Positions 10,862 through 19,774 of a stretch of 43,092 nt of DNA are shown here, piece after piece. The DNA is from an uncultured Microbulbifer sp. GTDB lineage: Bacteria > Pseudomonadota > Gammaproteobacteria > Pseudomonadales > Cellvibrionaceae. The notes under the pieces were generated by a model. It made no database searches. It worked only from the letters and a program-made list of their open reading frames with translations, and was not told the DNA's origin. Position numbers and translations under genes: made by a program. Location: contig NZ_CANMKV010000037.1 in NCBI RefSeq assembly GCF_947498635.1, forward strand, positions 1 to 43,092, written 5' to 3'. The stretch's first letter is position 1. The number at the start of each line of letters is the position of its first letter.

Positions 10862-10914
10862 CGTCACTGGGTAAGCCGCGTAGCGATTTACCCAGTGACG
10901 CGCTTGTTATGTAG
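10862..10914 (-). other. attC-like palindromic site after a small lipoprotein gene
   Basis: GTCACTGGGTAA (10863-10874) and TTACCCAGTGAC (10888-10899) form a perfect stem around a GC-rich loop containing CGCTACGCG on the minus strand. On that strand it is led by CTACATAACAAGCG, close to the start of Vibrio-type integron attC sites (TAACAAACGCC). The other outer box reads CATTAGG instead of GTTRRRY, so this would be a decayed site. A plain hairpin terminator is the alternative. Confidence 0.4.
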
Positions 10915-10915
10915 C

Positions 10916-11239
10916 CTAATTAACTCGAATAACGGTACCTTTCAGATACTGGCCAATACCATTTGCTTCCCACAAGAGCAAAGCATTGCCGCCATTTGCG
11001 CACGCAAATGGACTTGCTTGAGATTTAGCGGATGAAATAGAGCCTGGATAGCCAATAAATGGCATAGGTTTGAATTCAACCACACCTAGTTCATCGAAGT
11101 CTTTTTTAGGTGGTGTTGTGTAAACAGCGATCTCACAATCCGGACTCAATGCATGATGAGATACATCGCCGGTTTTAGTGAACGTACTACTACATGATGC
11201 AATAAAAACGGTAATTGCTAGAAATAATAATTTTTTCAT
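10916..11239 (-). CDS. Small lipoprotein, unknown function
   Basis: A 107-residue protein with a signal peptide and lipobox (FIASC, Cys16), so it is probably anchored in the outer membrane. The mature part has CEIAVYTTPP and ends TVIRVN. I do not recognise a family. An excellent ribosome site (AAGGAG, minus strand) precedes the ATG. It is a solitary small gene flanked on the 3' side by an attC-like hairpin and on the 5' side by GTTACGTA (minus strand, 11292-11285), which almost complements the CTACATAAC of the hairpin. That layout is what a mobile gene cassette would show. Confidence 0.65.
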   Translation of the reverse strand: MKKLLFLAITVFIASCSSTFTKTGDVSHHALSPDCEIAVYTTPPKKDFDELGVVEFKPMPFIGYPGSISSAKSQASPFACANGGNALLLWEANGIGQYLKGTVIRVN

Positions 11240-11995
11240 AGACTCTCCTTGTAGAATAGTTAGGGTTTAACTCGGTGTTTCATGTACGTAACGTTCGGCG
11301 TACAGGCGAACGACACATAGATTGGTCAGTGCAGCCCGCATTTTTTTGGACCATTCTGTCGTTACTGGATAAATATTGGGCACTACTCTGAACCTGGATT
11401 GCGCACAACAAAATTTGCATTGTTCTTTTCTATATTTTCATTGTTGGGTAAGAAATGTTCATTATTCCACTCCCGTCATCTCGCTCATTGCCGCGAAACA
11501 CTTATTTAGAAATAGTAGTTTCGTAAAGCTTTAGCAGCTTGCTCCTGGTTCTATGTGAGCATTCATAAATTCTCCTAAAGATATAAGACCTTTAACCGCG
11601 TATTTAAAATCGGCCACTCTATATCCACTTTCATATATCCCAGCCCCGCCCGCTGGAGTCTGGTGAATGAGTCCTGAAAATTCTGCGTCCCTGGTTTAAT
11701 GGGTACAAAATTTAGGGTATAGATATAAGAAGCGGCTTATGTGTCTTGTTGTTTCCTGGCTCATGATCTTATTGGGAAAATATTAAAAGTCAACGAGTAG
11801 GCAATCTTGGGGCTGGTTATCCCGGTGGATATGTGAAGGTGCTTTTGATCTCTGAGATACCTAGCGAACAGTGCCACAGTGCCAATATTTTTTAATCACT
11901 GCTGCCCTTACAAGATTTACTTTTACTCGTTTGGTTGAATAGGGTGGGGCTATTACGGGGAAGGGCGGTTTTATGGCGTGAGTACGATTTTGCAG
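11240..11995. other. Gene-free stretch
   Basis: No supported coding region. The right-hand part is ordinary spacer. The segment 11285-11310 contains GTTCG/CGAAC inverted repeats that may be the other end of the putative cassette described at 10862-11239. Confidence 0.35.
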
Positions 11996-11996
11996 T

Positions 11997-12019
11997 AAAA
12001 AAAGCGGGCTTTGCCCGCT
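11997..12019 (-). terminator. Rho-independent terminator of putA
   Basis: On the minus strand AGCGGGC, loop AAA and GCCCGCT are followed by a run of T. It is a textbook intrinsic terminator 18 bases past the putA stop codon. Confidence 0.93.
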
Positions 12020-12036
12020 CTTTCAACTCTTAAGGT

Positions 12037-15000
12037 CTACTGCCCCAAACTAAACAGTTGTGTATTACCACCAGTGGCAACCGTATTAATCGTTTTGGTT
12101 TTCTCGGTGGCGAAGCGGAACAGGTAGTGGGGACCACCGGCTTTGAAACCGGTGCCAGAGAGGCCCTGGCCGCCGAAGGGGTTTACGCCCACTACTGCGC
12201 CCACCATATCTCGGTTTACGTAGTAGTTGCCCACGTTTACGCGTTTGAATATTGCGTCTGCGCGGCCTTCAATACGGGAGTGCAGGCCGAAGGTGAGACC
12301 GTAGCCGGTGGCGTTGATACGGCGGATCACGTCTTCCAGTTCTTCGGCTTTAAAGCGCACTACGTGCAGGAATGGGCCGAAGACCTCGCGTTTGAGCAGG
12401 GAGAAATCTTCAATCTCCACCACCTGTGGTCCGAAGAAAGTCCCTATGTTGGGCATTTTGTCTTCATCGAAGGCAAACAGTGGCTTGGCCTCACTGGCCA
12501 TGCGTTCGCGGTGCGCTTCCAACAGGTCCAGGGCCTTTTTGTCGATCACCGGGCCGATATCGGTTTCCAGCTTGCTGGGATCGCCCAGGTTTAATTCTTC
12601 GCAGGCGCCCTGCAGCATATTGAGCAGGTTGTCGGCGATCACATCCTGTACACACAGGATGCGCAGTGCGGAGCAGCGCTGACCGGCACTTAAGAAGGCG
12701 GATTGAATGACATCGTCCACCACCTGCTCGGGCAGGGCGGTGGAGTCTACGATCATCACATTCTGACCGCCGGTCTCGGCGATTAGCGGCACGATTGGCC
12801 CTTCTTTGGCGGCCAGTTGCTGGTTGATTAGACGTGCCGTTTCGGTGGAGCCGGTAAAGGCCACGCCGCCCAGGCGAGGATCTTCGATCAGCAGTTTGCC
12901 CACGGCGGCGCCGGTGCCGGTAATCAGGTGCAATACCTTGGGCGGGACGCCGGCATCGAGCATGATGCGCACGGCGTGGGCGGCGATAATCGGGGTTTGC
13001 TCGGCGGGTTTGGCCAGCACCGCATTGCCGGCAGCGAGGGCGGCAACGACTTGGCCGGTAAAGATGGCCAGGGGGAAGTTCCAGGGGCTGATGGCGACAA
13101 ATACACCGCGGCCACCCAGGAATAACTGGTTCTTTTCGCCGGTGGGGCCGGGCAGTTCGGTGGCTTCGCTGAAGTGTTGGCGCGCGGCGTTGGCGTAGTA
13201 GCGGCAGAAATCTACGGCTTCGCGCACTTCGCTGATGCCATCGTTGAGAGTGCGGCCGGCTTCGAGGCAGATGATCGCAGTCAGTTCGTTGATTTTCTTT
13301 TCGTAAAAATCGGCGATGCGATCGAGAATCACGGCGCGGCTGTTGCCGCCCTGGCGATCCCAGTCGATCTGCGCTTCGGTGGCTGAGGCATAGGCTCGCT
13401 CGATCAAGTGTTTGTCGGTGTTGGCGGTATGGCCGATCACTGCACCGGTGGCCGGGTTGTAAACCGGCTCTTCGGCCTTGCCCATGACACCGTCGACAAT
13501 GGGACCACCGAGGAAGTGTTTGCCCTGTTGTTTTTGCAGTTCTTCCAGCATTGGTTCAACGGCCAGTGGGTCGGTCAGCTCAATGCCGTGCGAGTTTTTC
13601 CGTGGCAGGGCTTCTGCGCCCATATAAATACTCTCCGGTACAGGAATTTGTGGGTGGCGGAAGGGATTACAGGCCTCACTCAATTCGAGGGTGTCCTGCA
13701 CCAGCGCTTCAATGGGTGTGTCCTCATCCATAAAACGGTTTACGAAGGAGCTGTTGGCGCCGTTCTCCAACAGGCGTCGCACCAAGTAGGGCAGCAGGTC
13801 GCGGTGGGCGCCCACCGGGGCGTAAACCCGCACGGGCACACGCTTGCCGTGTACGGCTTCGATCTGTGCGTAGAGCAGGTGGCCCATCCCGTGCAGGCGC
13901 TGGAATTCAAAATTAGTGCGCTCGCCGGCCATTTCCAGAATCTGACCCACGGTGTAGGCATTGTGGGTGGCGAACTGGGGGTAGATCGCTTCCTCCGCAT
14001 CGAGCAGCTTCTTCGCACATACCTGGTAGGAGAGGTCGGTGTGACATTTGCGTGTGTACACCGGGTAATCGCTGAGGCCCATCTGCTGGGCGTGCTTGAT
14101 TTCGCTATCCCAATAGGCGCCCTTGACCAGGCGTACCATCAGTTTGCGGCCGGTGTCGCGGCCTAGGGCAACCAGCCAGTCGGCCACATGGGGAGCGCGT
14201 TTTTGATAGGCCTGTAATACAAAACCGAGGCCCTGCCAATCTTTCAGTTCGGGATCGCGGGCTAGGGCTTCGAAAATATCCAGGGAGATATCCAGGCGCT
14301 CCGCTTCTTCCGCATCGATATTCAAGCCCATGTCGTATTTGGCAGCGGCGGCACACAGACGTTTTACTTGGGGTAGCAACTCGCCCATCACACGCTCGCG
14401 CTGCAGCACGCTGTAGCGTGGGTGCAGGGCCGAGAGCTTGATGGATATGCCGTTGGCCTCGACCACATCGCGCTTGGTGTTGTGTTTACCGATGGCTTCG
14501 ATGGCCATCATGTAAGCATCAAAATAGCGCTCGGCATCGGTCATGGTGCGTGCGCCTTCGCCAAGCATGTCGAAGGAGAAGCGGGTGCCAGGCAGATTTT
14601 CTTTGGGGCCGCGTTTAAGCGCTTCCTCAATCGTTCGGCCCAAAACGTACTGGCCGCCCATAATTTTCATTGCCTGCATCATGGAGGTGCGCACCATGGG
14701 CTCGCCGATGCGGCTGATCAGGCGTCTCATCCAATGGGAGGGGCGCTCGGTAATATCCGGGTCTAGCTCAACCACGCTGCCAGTGAGCATCAAGCCCCAG
14801 GTGGAGGCGTTCACGAACAGGGAATCCGACTGGCCACGATGGCTGGACCAGTTGCCGGAATGCACTTTCTCGGCGATCAGTTTGTCGGCAGTATCAGCAT
14901 CCGGAACCCGGAGGAGAGATTCCGCCAGACACATGAGAGCCACCCCTTCCTTATTGGAGAGGCCAAACTGTTGTAGGAAGGCATCGAGCGTGCCGCGCTT

Positions 15001-15183
15001 ACTGCGCTGCTGCCGCGAGTGGCGTACCAGCTCGCGCGAGGTGCTCAAAATTTTCTTGCGCAGGGCGTCGCTGGGGCGGGGGGCGGCCAGGAGCTCATTA
15101 ACGCACTGGTTTTCGTCGGCGTGCAGATACTTGTGTGCTCGTTCTCGGGCACTTTGTAGGTCTCCGGCGAAGTTTGTCGACAT
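12037..15183 (-). CDS. putA: Bifunctional proline dehydrogenase / L-glutamate gamma-semialdehyde dehydrogenase
   Basis: PutA oxidises proline to glutamate in two steps at the inner membrane. The FAD-dependent proline dehydrogenase barrel occupies about residues 80-500 (ISIKLSALHPRYS, VRLVKGAYWDSEIK, FATHNAYTV, and the proline-binding YLVRRLLENGANSSFV). The NAD-dependent aldehyde dehydrogenase follows at about 540-1040, with FTGSTETA, the general-base ETGGQN and the nucleophile in AGQRCSALR. At 1,048 residues it lacks the N-terminal ribbon-helix-helix DNA-binding domain of the roughly 1,300-residue enterobacterial PutA and so cannot self-regulate. The divergent Lrp-family gene probably takes over. 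I start at the ATG at 15183, which has GGGAG five bases upstream; a TTG 12 bases earlier is less likely. It ends at a strong terminator. Confidence 0.96.
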   Translation of the reverse strand: MSTNFAGDLQSARERAHKYLHADENQCVNELLAAPRPSDALRKKILSTSRELVRHSRQQRSKRGTLDAFLQQFGLSNKEGVALMCLAESLLRVPDADTADKLIAEKVHSGNWSSHRGQSDSLFVNASTWGLMLTGSVVELDPDITERPSHWMRRLISRIGEPMVRTSMMQAMKIMGGQYVLGRTIEEALKRGPKENLPGTRFSFDMLGEGARTMTDAERYFDAYMMAIEAIGKHNTKRDVVEANGISIKLSALHPRYSVLQRERVMGELLPQVKRLCAAAAKYDMGLNIDAEEAERLDISLDIFEALARDPELKDWQGLGFVLQAYQKRAPHVADWLVALGRDTGRKLMVRLVKGAYWDSEIKHAQQMGLSDYPVYTRKCHTDLSYQVCAKKLLDAEEAIYPQFATHNAYTVGQILEMAGERTNFEFQRLHGMGHLLYAQIEAVHGKRVPVRVYAPVGAHRDLLPYLVRRLLENGANSSFVNRFMDEDTPIEALVQDTLELSEACNPFRHPQIPVPESIYMGAEALPRKNSHGIELTDPLAVEPMLEELQKQQGKHFLGGPIVDGVMGKAEEPVYNPATGAVIGHTANTDKHLIERAYASATEAQIDWDRQGGNSRAVILDRIADFYEKKINELTAIICLEAGRTLNDGISEVREAVDFCRYYANAARQHFSEATELPGPTGEKNQLFLGGRGVFVAISPWNFPLAIFTGQVVAALAAGNAVLAKPAEQTPIIAAHAVRIMLDAGVPPKVLHLITGTGAAVGKLLIEDPRLGGVAFTGSTETARLINQQLAAKEGPIVPLIAETGGQNVMIVDSTALPEQVVDDVIQSAFLSAGQRCSALRILCVQDVIADNLLNMLQGACEELNLGDPSKLETDIGPVIDKKALDLLEAHRERMASEAKPLFAFDEDKMPNIGTFFGPQVVEIEDFSLLKREVFGPFLHVVRFKAEELEDVIRRINATGYGLTFGLHSRIEGRADAIFKRVNVGNYYVNRDMVGAVVGVNPFGGQGLSGTGFKAGGPHYLFRFATEKTKTINTVATGGNTQLFSLGQ

Positions 15184-15254
15184 ATCGTCTCCCAAGCTCT
15201 ATATCTAGGGTCAGAATAAAAGACCGGATTATGTGCGAAAGTGCTTAGAATTAA

Positions 15255-15269
15255 TCGCCATTTTGGCGA
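15255..15269. promoter_or_regulatory. Candidate Lrp-type operator between putA and its regulator
   Basis: TCGCCATTTTGGCGA is a 15-bp near-palindrome with an AT-only centre, the size and shape of Lrp/AsnC-family sites. It lies in the 141-bp region between the divergent starts of putA and the regulator. No other motif competes for the role. Confidence 0.5.
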
Positions 15270-15324
15270 CTGTTGTGGTTAAATATCACGCCTAAATGCG
15301 TGATTGCCAGTAGGGTATTTTGTA

Positions 15325-15834
15325 ATGTCTCGACAGTTGGAAGATCTAGATCGTATCGATCGCCAAATACTGCGAATCCTGCAACGACATGGCCGCCTGC
15401 CGAATGTGGAGTTGGCACGCCGTGTAAATCTCAGTCCCACCCCCTGCCTAGAGCGGGTGAAGCGCCTCGAACGCGAGGGCTTTATCCGCGACTATGTGGC
15501 GCTGCTGGACCCACTCAAGGTTCATGCCGGCTTGGTGGTCTATATTCAGGTGACGCTAAACAACACTGCTACCGAGGCCCTGGAGGCCTTCAACCAGCAT
15601 GTGGCGGGCCTGGAAGAGGTGCAGGAATGTCATATGGTGGCCGGCGGCTTTGACTATCTTGTGAAAATTCGCATCAAGGATATGCTCGGTTATCGCCGGT
15701 TTCTCGGTGAGAAACTGGCTTCGGTGCCGGGGGTGCGCGAAACCCATACCTATGTGGTGATGGAGGAAGTGAAAACCGACACCGCCGTGGCGGTGCCCGA
15801 TCCGGAACCCAAGAGCAAAGTCACCCGGCGATAA
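15325..15834 (+). CDS. Lrp/AsnC-family transcriptional regulator, probably of proline catabolism
   Basis: A 169-residue regulator. Residues 1-60 form the helix-turn-helix (LDRIDRQILRILQRHGR, then ELARRVNLSPTPCLERVKRLEREGFI). Residues about 70-150 are the RAM/AsnC ligand-binding domain (VYIQVTLNN, then VQECHMVAGGFDYLVKI). A charged, proline-containing tail extends it slightly past the usual 150-160. It is divergent from putA with a shared 141-bp control region, the arrangement of PutR-type activators. I prefer the ATG at 15325 over an upstream TTG because it begins with the conserved MSRQLEDLDRID. The ligand is probably proline, by context. Confidence 0.9.
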   Translation: MSRQLEDLDRIDRQILRILQRHGRLPNVELARRVNLSPTPCLERVKRLEREGFIRDYVALLDPLKVHAGLVVYIQVTLNNTATEALEAFNQHVAGLEEVQECHMVAGGFDYLVKIRIKDMLGYRRFLGEKLASVPGVRETHTYVVMEEVKTDTAVAVPDPEPKSKVTRR

Positions 15835-16142
15835 GCCCGGCATTCGATCGGTCAGGGATGGCCGAAACGCTCACCACTTGGCAGATAATAAACAGACAAG
15901 GTTGCCGGGGCGGAGGAAGAATGACTGTTCCATTTGTGCCATTTCCGGCACAGGCTCGGTCCGAGCCACACACTTAAGTGACTTCTCTACACCGTGATCT
16001 TTGCCATTGATTGCAGATTTTGTCGAGGAAAACGGCGAATTGGCAATCATTGTTGGTCTGGATTTTATTATCCTCGACATAATTTGTGAGCGGCGCCCTG
16101 TGCCGCCTGATCCAACCGCGATAACTATAAAGTAGGTACTGT

Positions 16143-17297
16143 ATGGATTTCTCACTGAGCGAAGAGCAGCAGATGATTGAGGATGCGGCGCGACAATTTG
16201 CCGAGAGCGAATTGAAGCCCATAGCCGCAGAACTCGATAAAACCGGTAACCGCGAGTTGATGCTGGCAAAATTGAAAGAGCTGGCTGAACTCGGTTTTAT
16301 GGGGATCAATATAGATCCCAATTACGGCGGCACCGGTGCCGGCACTGTGGCATTCAGCCTGGCTATAACTGAGCTCGCTCGAGGCTGCGCCTCCACTGCA
16401 ACCACCACCTCCGTCACCAATATGGTGGCTGAGGTAATTCAGGCCGTGGGTAATGAAGAGCAGCGGCAAAAATACCTTCCCAAAATCTGTAGCGGAGAAT
16501 ATGCGGCTGGCTCGTTCTGTTTGACCGAGCCGGGCTCCGGTTCCGATGCTGCCGCCATGCGCACCCGCGCGGTAAAGGATGGTGACGACTACCTGCTGAA
16601 TGGCAGCAAGTTATTTATCAGCAGTGCCGAATTTGCCGGTATTTTTGTGGTTTGGGCGGTAACGGACCCCGAAGCGGCCAAGGGCAAAGGGATTACCTGT
16701 TTTCTGGTGGAGGCGGGTACACCGGGCCTGATTATCGGCAAGGCGGAAGAGAAAATGGGGCAGAAGGCCTCAGTCACCAACGAGGTCTCTTTTGATAACT
16801 GCCGCGTTCCCGCCGGCAATATGCTGGGTGAGGAAAATCGCGGCTTCCGTATAGCTGCCGGCGAATTGGCCGGAGGACGCATCGGTATAGGCTCCCTGGC
16901 TCTGGGTATTGGTCTTGAGGCGCTGGATTGCGCCCGTAGCTATATGCATGAGCGCGAGCAGTTCGGTAAAAAACTGGCACAGTTCCAGGGGTTGCAGTGG
17001 CAGCTTGCCGATAAGTACACCGAGATGGAAGGCGCTCGCTTGATGTTGTTGCAGGCTGCCTGGCAAAAAGATGCCGGTATGGCTTTTGGCCCCGCGGCTT
17101 CTATGGGAAAACTGTTTGCCAGTGAAAAAGCCAATGAAGCTTGCTATCTAGCTCTGCAGATTCACGGTGGGGTGGGTTATACCCGTGAGTATCCTTTGGA
17201 GCGCATGAGTCGCGATGTGCGTATCACCACTATCTATGAAGGCACCAGTGAAATTCAGCGTCTGATTATTGCGCGGCATTTACTCGATGTGCGTTGA
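16143..17297 (+). CDS. Acyl-CoA dehydrogenase, short/branched-chain type
   Basis: A 384-residue flavoenzyme, the normal length, that introduces the alpha-beta double bond in acyl-CoA and passes electrons to ETF. It shows the family blocks in order: SEEQQMIEDAARQFA at the start, FCLTEPGSGSDAAAM for FAD and substrate, REQFGKKLAQFQ, ALQIHGGVGYTREYP, and the catalytic Glu in IYEGTSEIQRLIIARHLL. Fatty-acid or branched amino-acid breakdown is likely. The 308-bp spacer before it (15835-16142) holds no gene. It is monocistronic and its exact chain specificity cannot be fixed from sequence. Confidence 0.92.
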   Translation: MDFSLSEEQQMIEDAARQFAESELKPIAAELDKTGNRELMLAKLKELAELGFMGINIDPNYGGTGAGTVAFSLAITELARGCASTATTTSVTNMVAEVIQAVGNEEQRQKYLPKICSGEYAAGSFCLTEPGSGSDAAAMRTRAVKDGDDYLLNGSKLFISSAEFAGIFVVWAVTDPEAAKGKGITCFLVEAGTPGLIIGKAEEKMGQKASVTNEVSFDNCRVPAGNMLGEENRGFRIAAGELAGGRIGIGSLALGIGLEALDCARSYMHEREQFGKKLAQFQGLQWQLADKYTEMEGARLMLLQAAWQKDAGMAFGPAASMGKLFASEKANEACYLALQIHGGVGYTREYPLERMSRDVRITTIYEGTSEIQRLIIARHLLDVR

Positions 17298-17390
17298 TCC
17301 CGCACTTTAAAGAGCCTGTTCATGGGTAAGGCGGCACCCACTGAGCACTGTGCTGGTGGTGAGCCGATTGAAATTCAACCGCTCTAGTAC

Positions 17391-17417
17391 ATGGTCCCGC
17401 TTACGTTGCGGGACCAT
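17391..17417. repeat. Perfect inverted repeat between the acyl-CoA dehydrogenase and alkyl sulfatase genes
   Basis: ATGGTCCCGC and GCGGGACCAT form a 10-bp stem around TTACGTT. It is about 95 bases after one stop codon and about 200 before the next start. There is no T run, so it may be a structure-based terminator or an operator. Confidence 0.6.
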
Positions 17418-17619
17418 TCTGAGCACTATTCCATGATCAACCAATCCCGCGCCCAACTAGGCGCTGACATCAGTCTTCTTGTTATCAGCGTTCATCCCCT
17501 CCGATCTATATCCCTCCTATCCTTTACATGGAAATTCCTTTCCGCCGTAGCCAGTAATGTCCTGCTGGTACCCGTTGACTCGGGATTGTGTACGGGGTGA
17601 CTCAAGGTCAGGAGAAATA

Positions 17620-19629
17620 ATGAGTAATAAGCGGAGTATGTTTGCGAGGGTGTATCCCTATATTTTTATACTGTTGCCGTATGTCCCAAACTATGTATTT
17701 GCCCAGGACTCTGGGCCAGCTAGTGTGATTACGGCAAAAGAGAATCAAGCCGTATTAAAAGCGCTGCCATTTGCCAATCAGCAAGACTTTGAAAATGTAA
17801 AGCGTGGATTTATTGCTCCGTTACCTGATGAGGGCGTGATCAAGAACAAGGAAGGAGAACCCGTCTGGAATCTTGAGGCCTTTCAGTTTGCGCGGGACAA
17901 GCCAGCACCAGACACCGCCAATCCAAGCCTGTGGCGCCAACTTCAGTTAATTTCGGAGGGGGGGCTTTATGAGGTCATTCCGAGAATTTATCAGGTGCGC
18001 AGTGCTGATCTCTCCAATATCACGTTTATTGAGGGGGATAGCGGGGTCATAGTAATGGACCCACTGATCTCTGCCGAGACAGCCAGGGTGGCACTGGACC
18101 TATACCGAGAACACCGGGGGAGTAAGCCGGTGGTTGCCGTGATCTATACCCACAGTCACGTGGATCATTATGGCGGTGTGCGCGGTGTGGTAAATGAGGA
18201 GGATGTAAAGTCTGGCAAGGTAAAAGTCATTGCGCCAAAGGATTTTTTAGTTGAGGCAGTGAGTGAGAATGTCTTTGCGGGTAACCATATGGCGCGACGC
18301 GCCAGTTTTATGTATGGGAATCTGATTCCCAAAGACCCAAAGGGTACTCTAGGTGCAGGACTCGGCCTGGAAACCTCCACGGGGACCGTTACCCTCATTG
18401 AGCCAACCGATACAATTATTAGAACAGGTGACAAGAGAAATATTGATGGCCTGTCATTTGAATTTTTAATGGCGCCTGGCTCCGAAGCCCCCGCAGAAAT
18501 GCATTTTTATATTCCCGAGCTAAAGGCGCTGACCGCAGCCGAAAACGCGACACACACTCTGCACAATCTTTATACTTTACGGGGCGCCAAGGTGCGCAAC
18601 GCGCGGGACTGGTCCCGCTATCTTCATGAAACACTACAGCGCTGGGGAGATAAAGTAGAGGTGCTTTTTGCACCACACCACTGGCCCACTTGGGGGCAGG
18701 CTAGCGTGATCAATCACCTAAAAAAGCAGCGCGATTTGTATAAATATCTGAACGATCAAACCTTGCGCCTGGCCAACCATGGTTACAACATGGTACAGAC
18801 TGCTGAGCTCATGCAATTACCACCTGAGCTTTCACAATATTGGGCCAACCGTGGCTATTACGGCAGTGTTAATCATGATACCCGCGCGGTATGGAATTAC
18901 TACCTTGGTTTTTTTGATGGAAATCCGGCGCGCCTATATCCGATGCCGCCCACAGCAGCCGGCAAGAAATACGTGGCGTATATGGGTGGTGCCGCAAACA
19001 TCATTAAACAGGCTAAAAAAGATTTCGATGCTGGAGAGTACCGCTGGGTGGCGGAGGTATTGGATAAGCTGGTTTCCGCTGAACCCAATAACCGTGCGGC
19101 GCGGAATTTATTAGCGAATACCCTGGAGCAGCTGGGCTACCAGCAGGAAAATGGCACCTGGCGAAATTTTTTCTTAAGTGGTGCGATGGAATTACGCCAT
19201 GGTATACAGCGATTACCCGTTCCCTTAACGGCCAGTGCCGATACTATCCGCAGTATGCCTATAACGTTAATTTTTGATTATCTGGGTATCCGCCTGAATG
19301 GGCCAAAAGCAACGGGTAGAAAAATCTCGATCAACATTACCTTGCCAGATATTGAGGAAGAATATGCCCTGACATTGGAAAATGCGGTTCTTAACTATGG
19401 CCCTCCCATTGATGATCCGCAAAGTAGTGTCACCATCAATCGCAGTGATCTTAACGATATCATTCTTGGCGTCGATAGTATTCAGGAAAAATTAGAGGCC
19501 GGCGCGGTGAAAATCTCAGGTGATGTTGGACAGCTGAAAACATTGCTCTCCTTAATGGATCATTTCGATTTTTGGTGGAATCTGGTTACCCCGCAGCCAA
19601 TGGTTATAGACCCCAATGGAGGCGATTGA
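17620..19629 (+). CDS. Alkyl sulfatase (metallo-beta-lactamase fold, SdsA/BDS1/YjcS type)
   Basis: A 669-residue exported enzyme that hydrolyses alkyl sulfate esters to alcohol and sulfate with two zinc ions. The signal peptide covers residues 1-28 (ending VFA-Q). The zinc motif THSHVDH is at 177-183, and LTAAENATHTLHN and FAPHHWPTWG supply the remaining ligands typical of type III sulfatases. After the catalytic domain come the dimerisation domain (about 400-520, YYGSVNHDTRAVWN, YRWVAEVLDKLV) and an SCP2-like C-terminal domain (about 540-660). The start is the ATG with CAGGAG ten bases upstream; an upstream in-frame start would spoil the signal peptide. Neighbouring BVMO, AraC and DUF1254 genes suggest a catabolic island for alkyl or surfactant-like substrates. 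Confidence 0.93.
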   Translation: MSNKRSMFARVYPYIFILLPYVPNYVFAQDSGPASVITAKENQAVLKALPFANQQDFENVKRGFIAPLPDEGVIKNKEGEPVWNLEAFQFARDKPAPDTANPSLWRQLQLISEGGLYEVIPRIYQVRSADLSNITFIEGDSGVIVMDPLISAETARVALDLYREHRGSKPVVAVIYTHSHVDHYGGVRGVVNEEDVKSGKVKVIAPKDFLVEAVSENVFAGNHMARRASFMYGNLIPKDPKGTLGAGLGLETSTGTVTLIEPTDTIIRTGDKRNIDGLSFEFLMAPGSEAPAEMHFYIPELKALTAAENATHTLHNLYTLRGAKVRNARDWSRYLHETLQRWGDKVEVLFAPHHWPTWGQASVINHLKKQRDLYKYLNDQTLRLANHGYNMVQTAELMQLPPELSQYWANRGYYGSVNHDTRAVWNYYLGFFDGNPARLYPMPPTAAGKKYVAYMGGAANIIKQAKKDFDAGEYRWVAEVLDKLVSAEPNNRAARNLLANTLEQLGYQQENGTWRNFFLSGAMELRHGIQRLPVPLTASADTIRSMPITLIFDYLGIRLNGPKATGRKISINITLPDIEEEYALTLENAVLNYGPPIDDPQSSVTINRSDLNDIILGVDSIQEKLEAGAVKISGDVGQLKTLLSLMDHFDFWWNLVTPQPMVIDPNGGD

Positions 19630-19774
19630 TGATTACCATATCGTCAGAATTACGGATTGTGGTGGTGATCTAATCGGACATGCTTGATCAGCTATATACA
19701 CGGATTATTACCATGGCAATAAAACAGTTAACCGAATTCCGTTAGTTCTTCAGCGTAATGCGGGAGTTCGATCA

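Noticed and set aside
13408..14166. Plus-strand 252-codon frame inside putA
   Set aside because: It lies wholly antisense to clear PutA catalytic motifs and has low-complexity, high-GC shadow composition.
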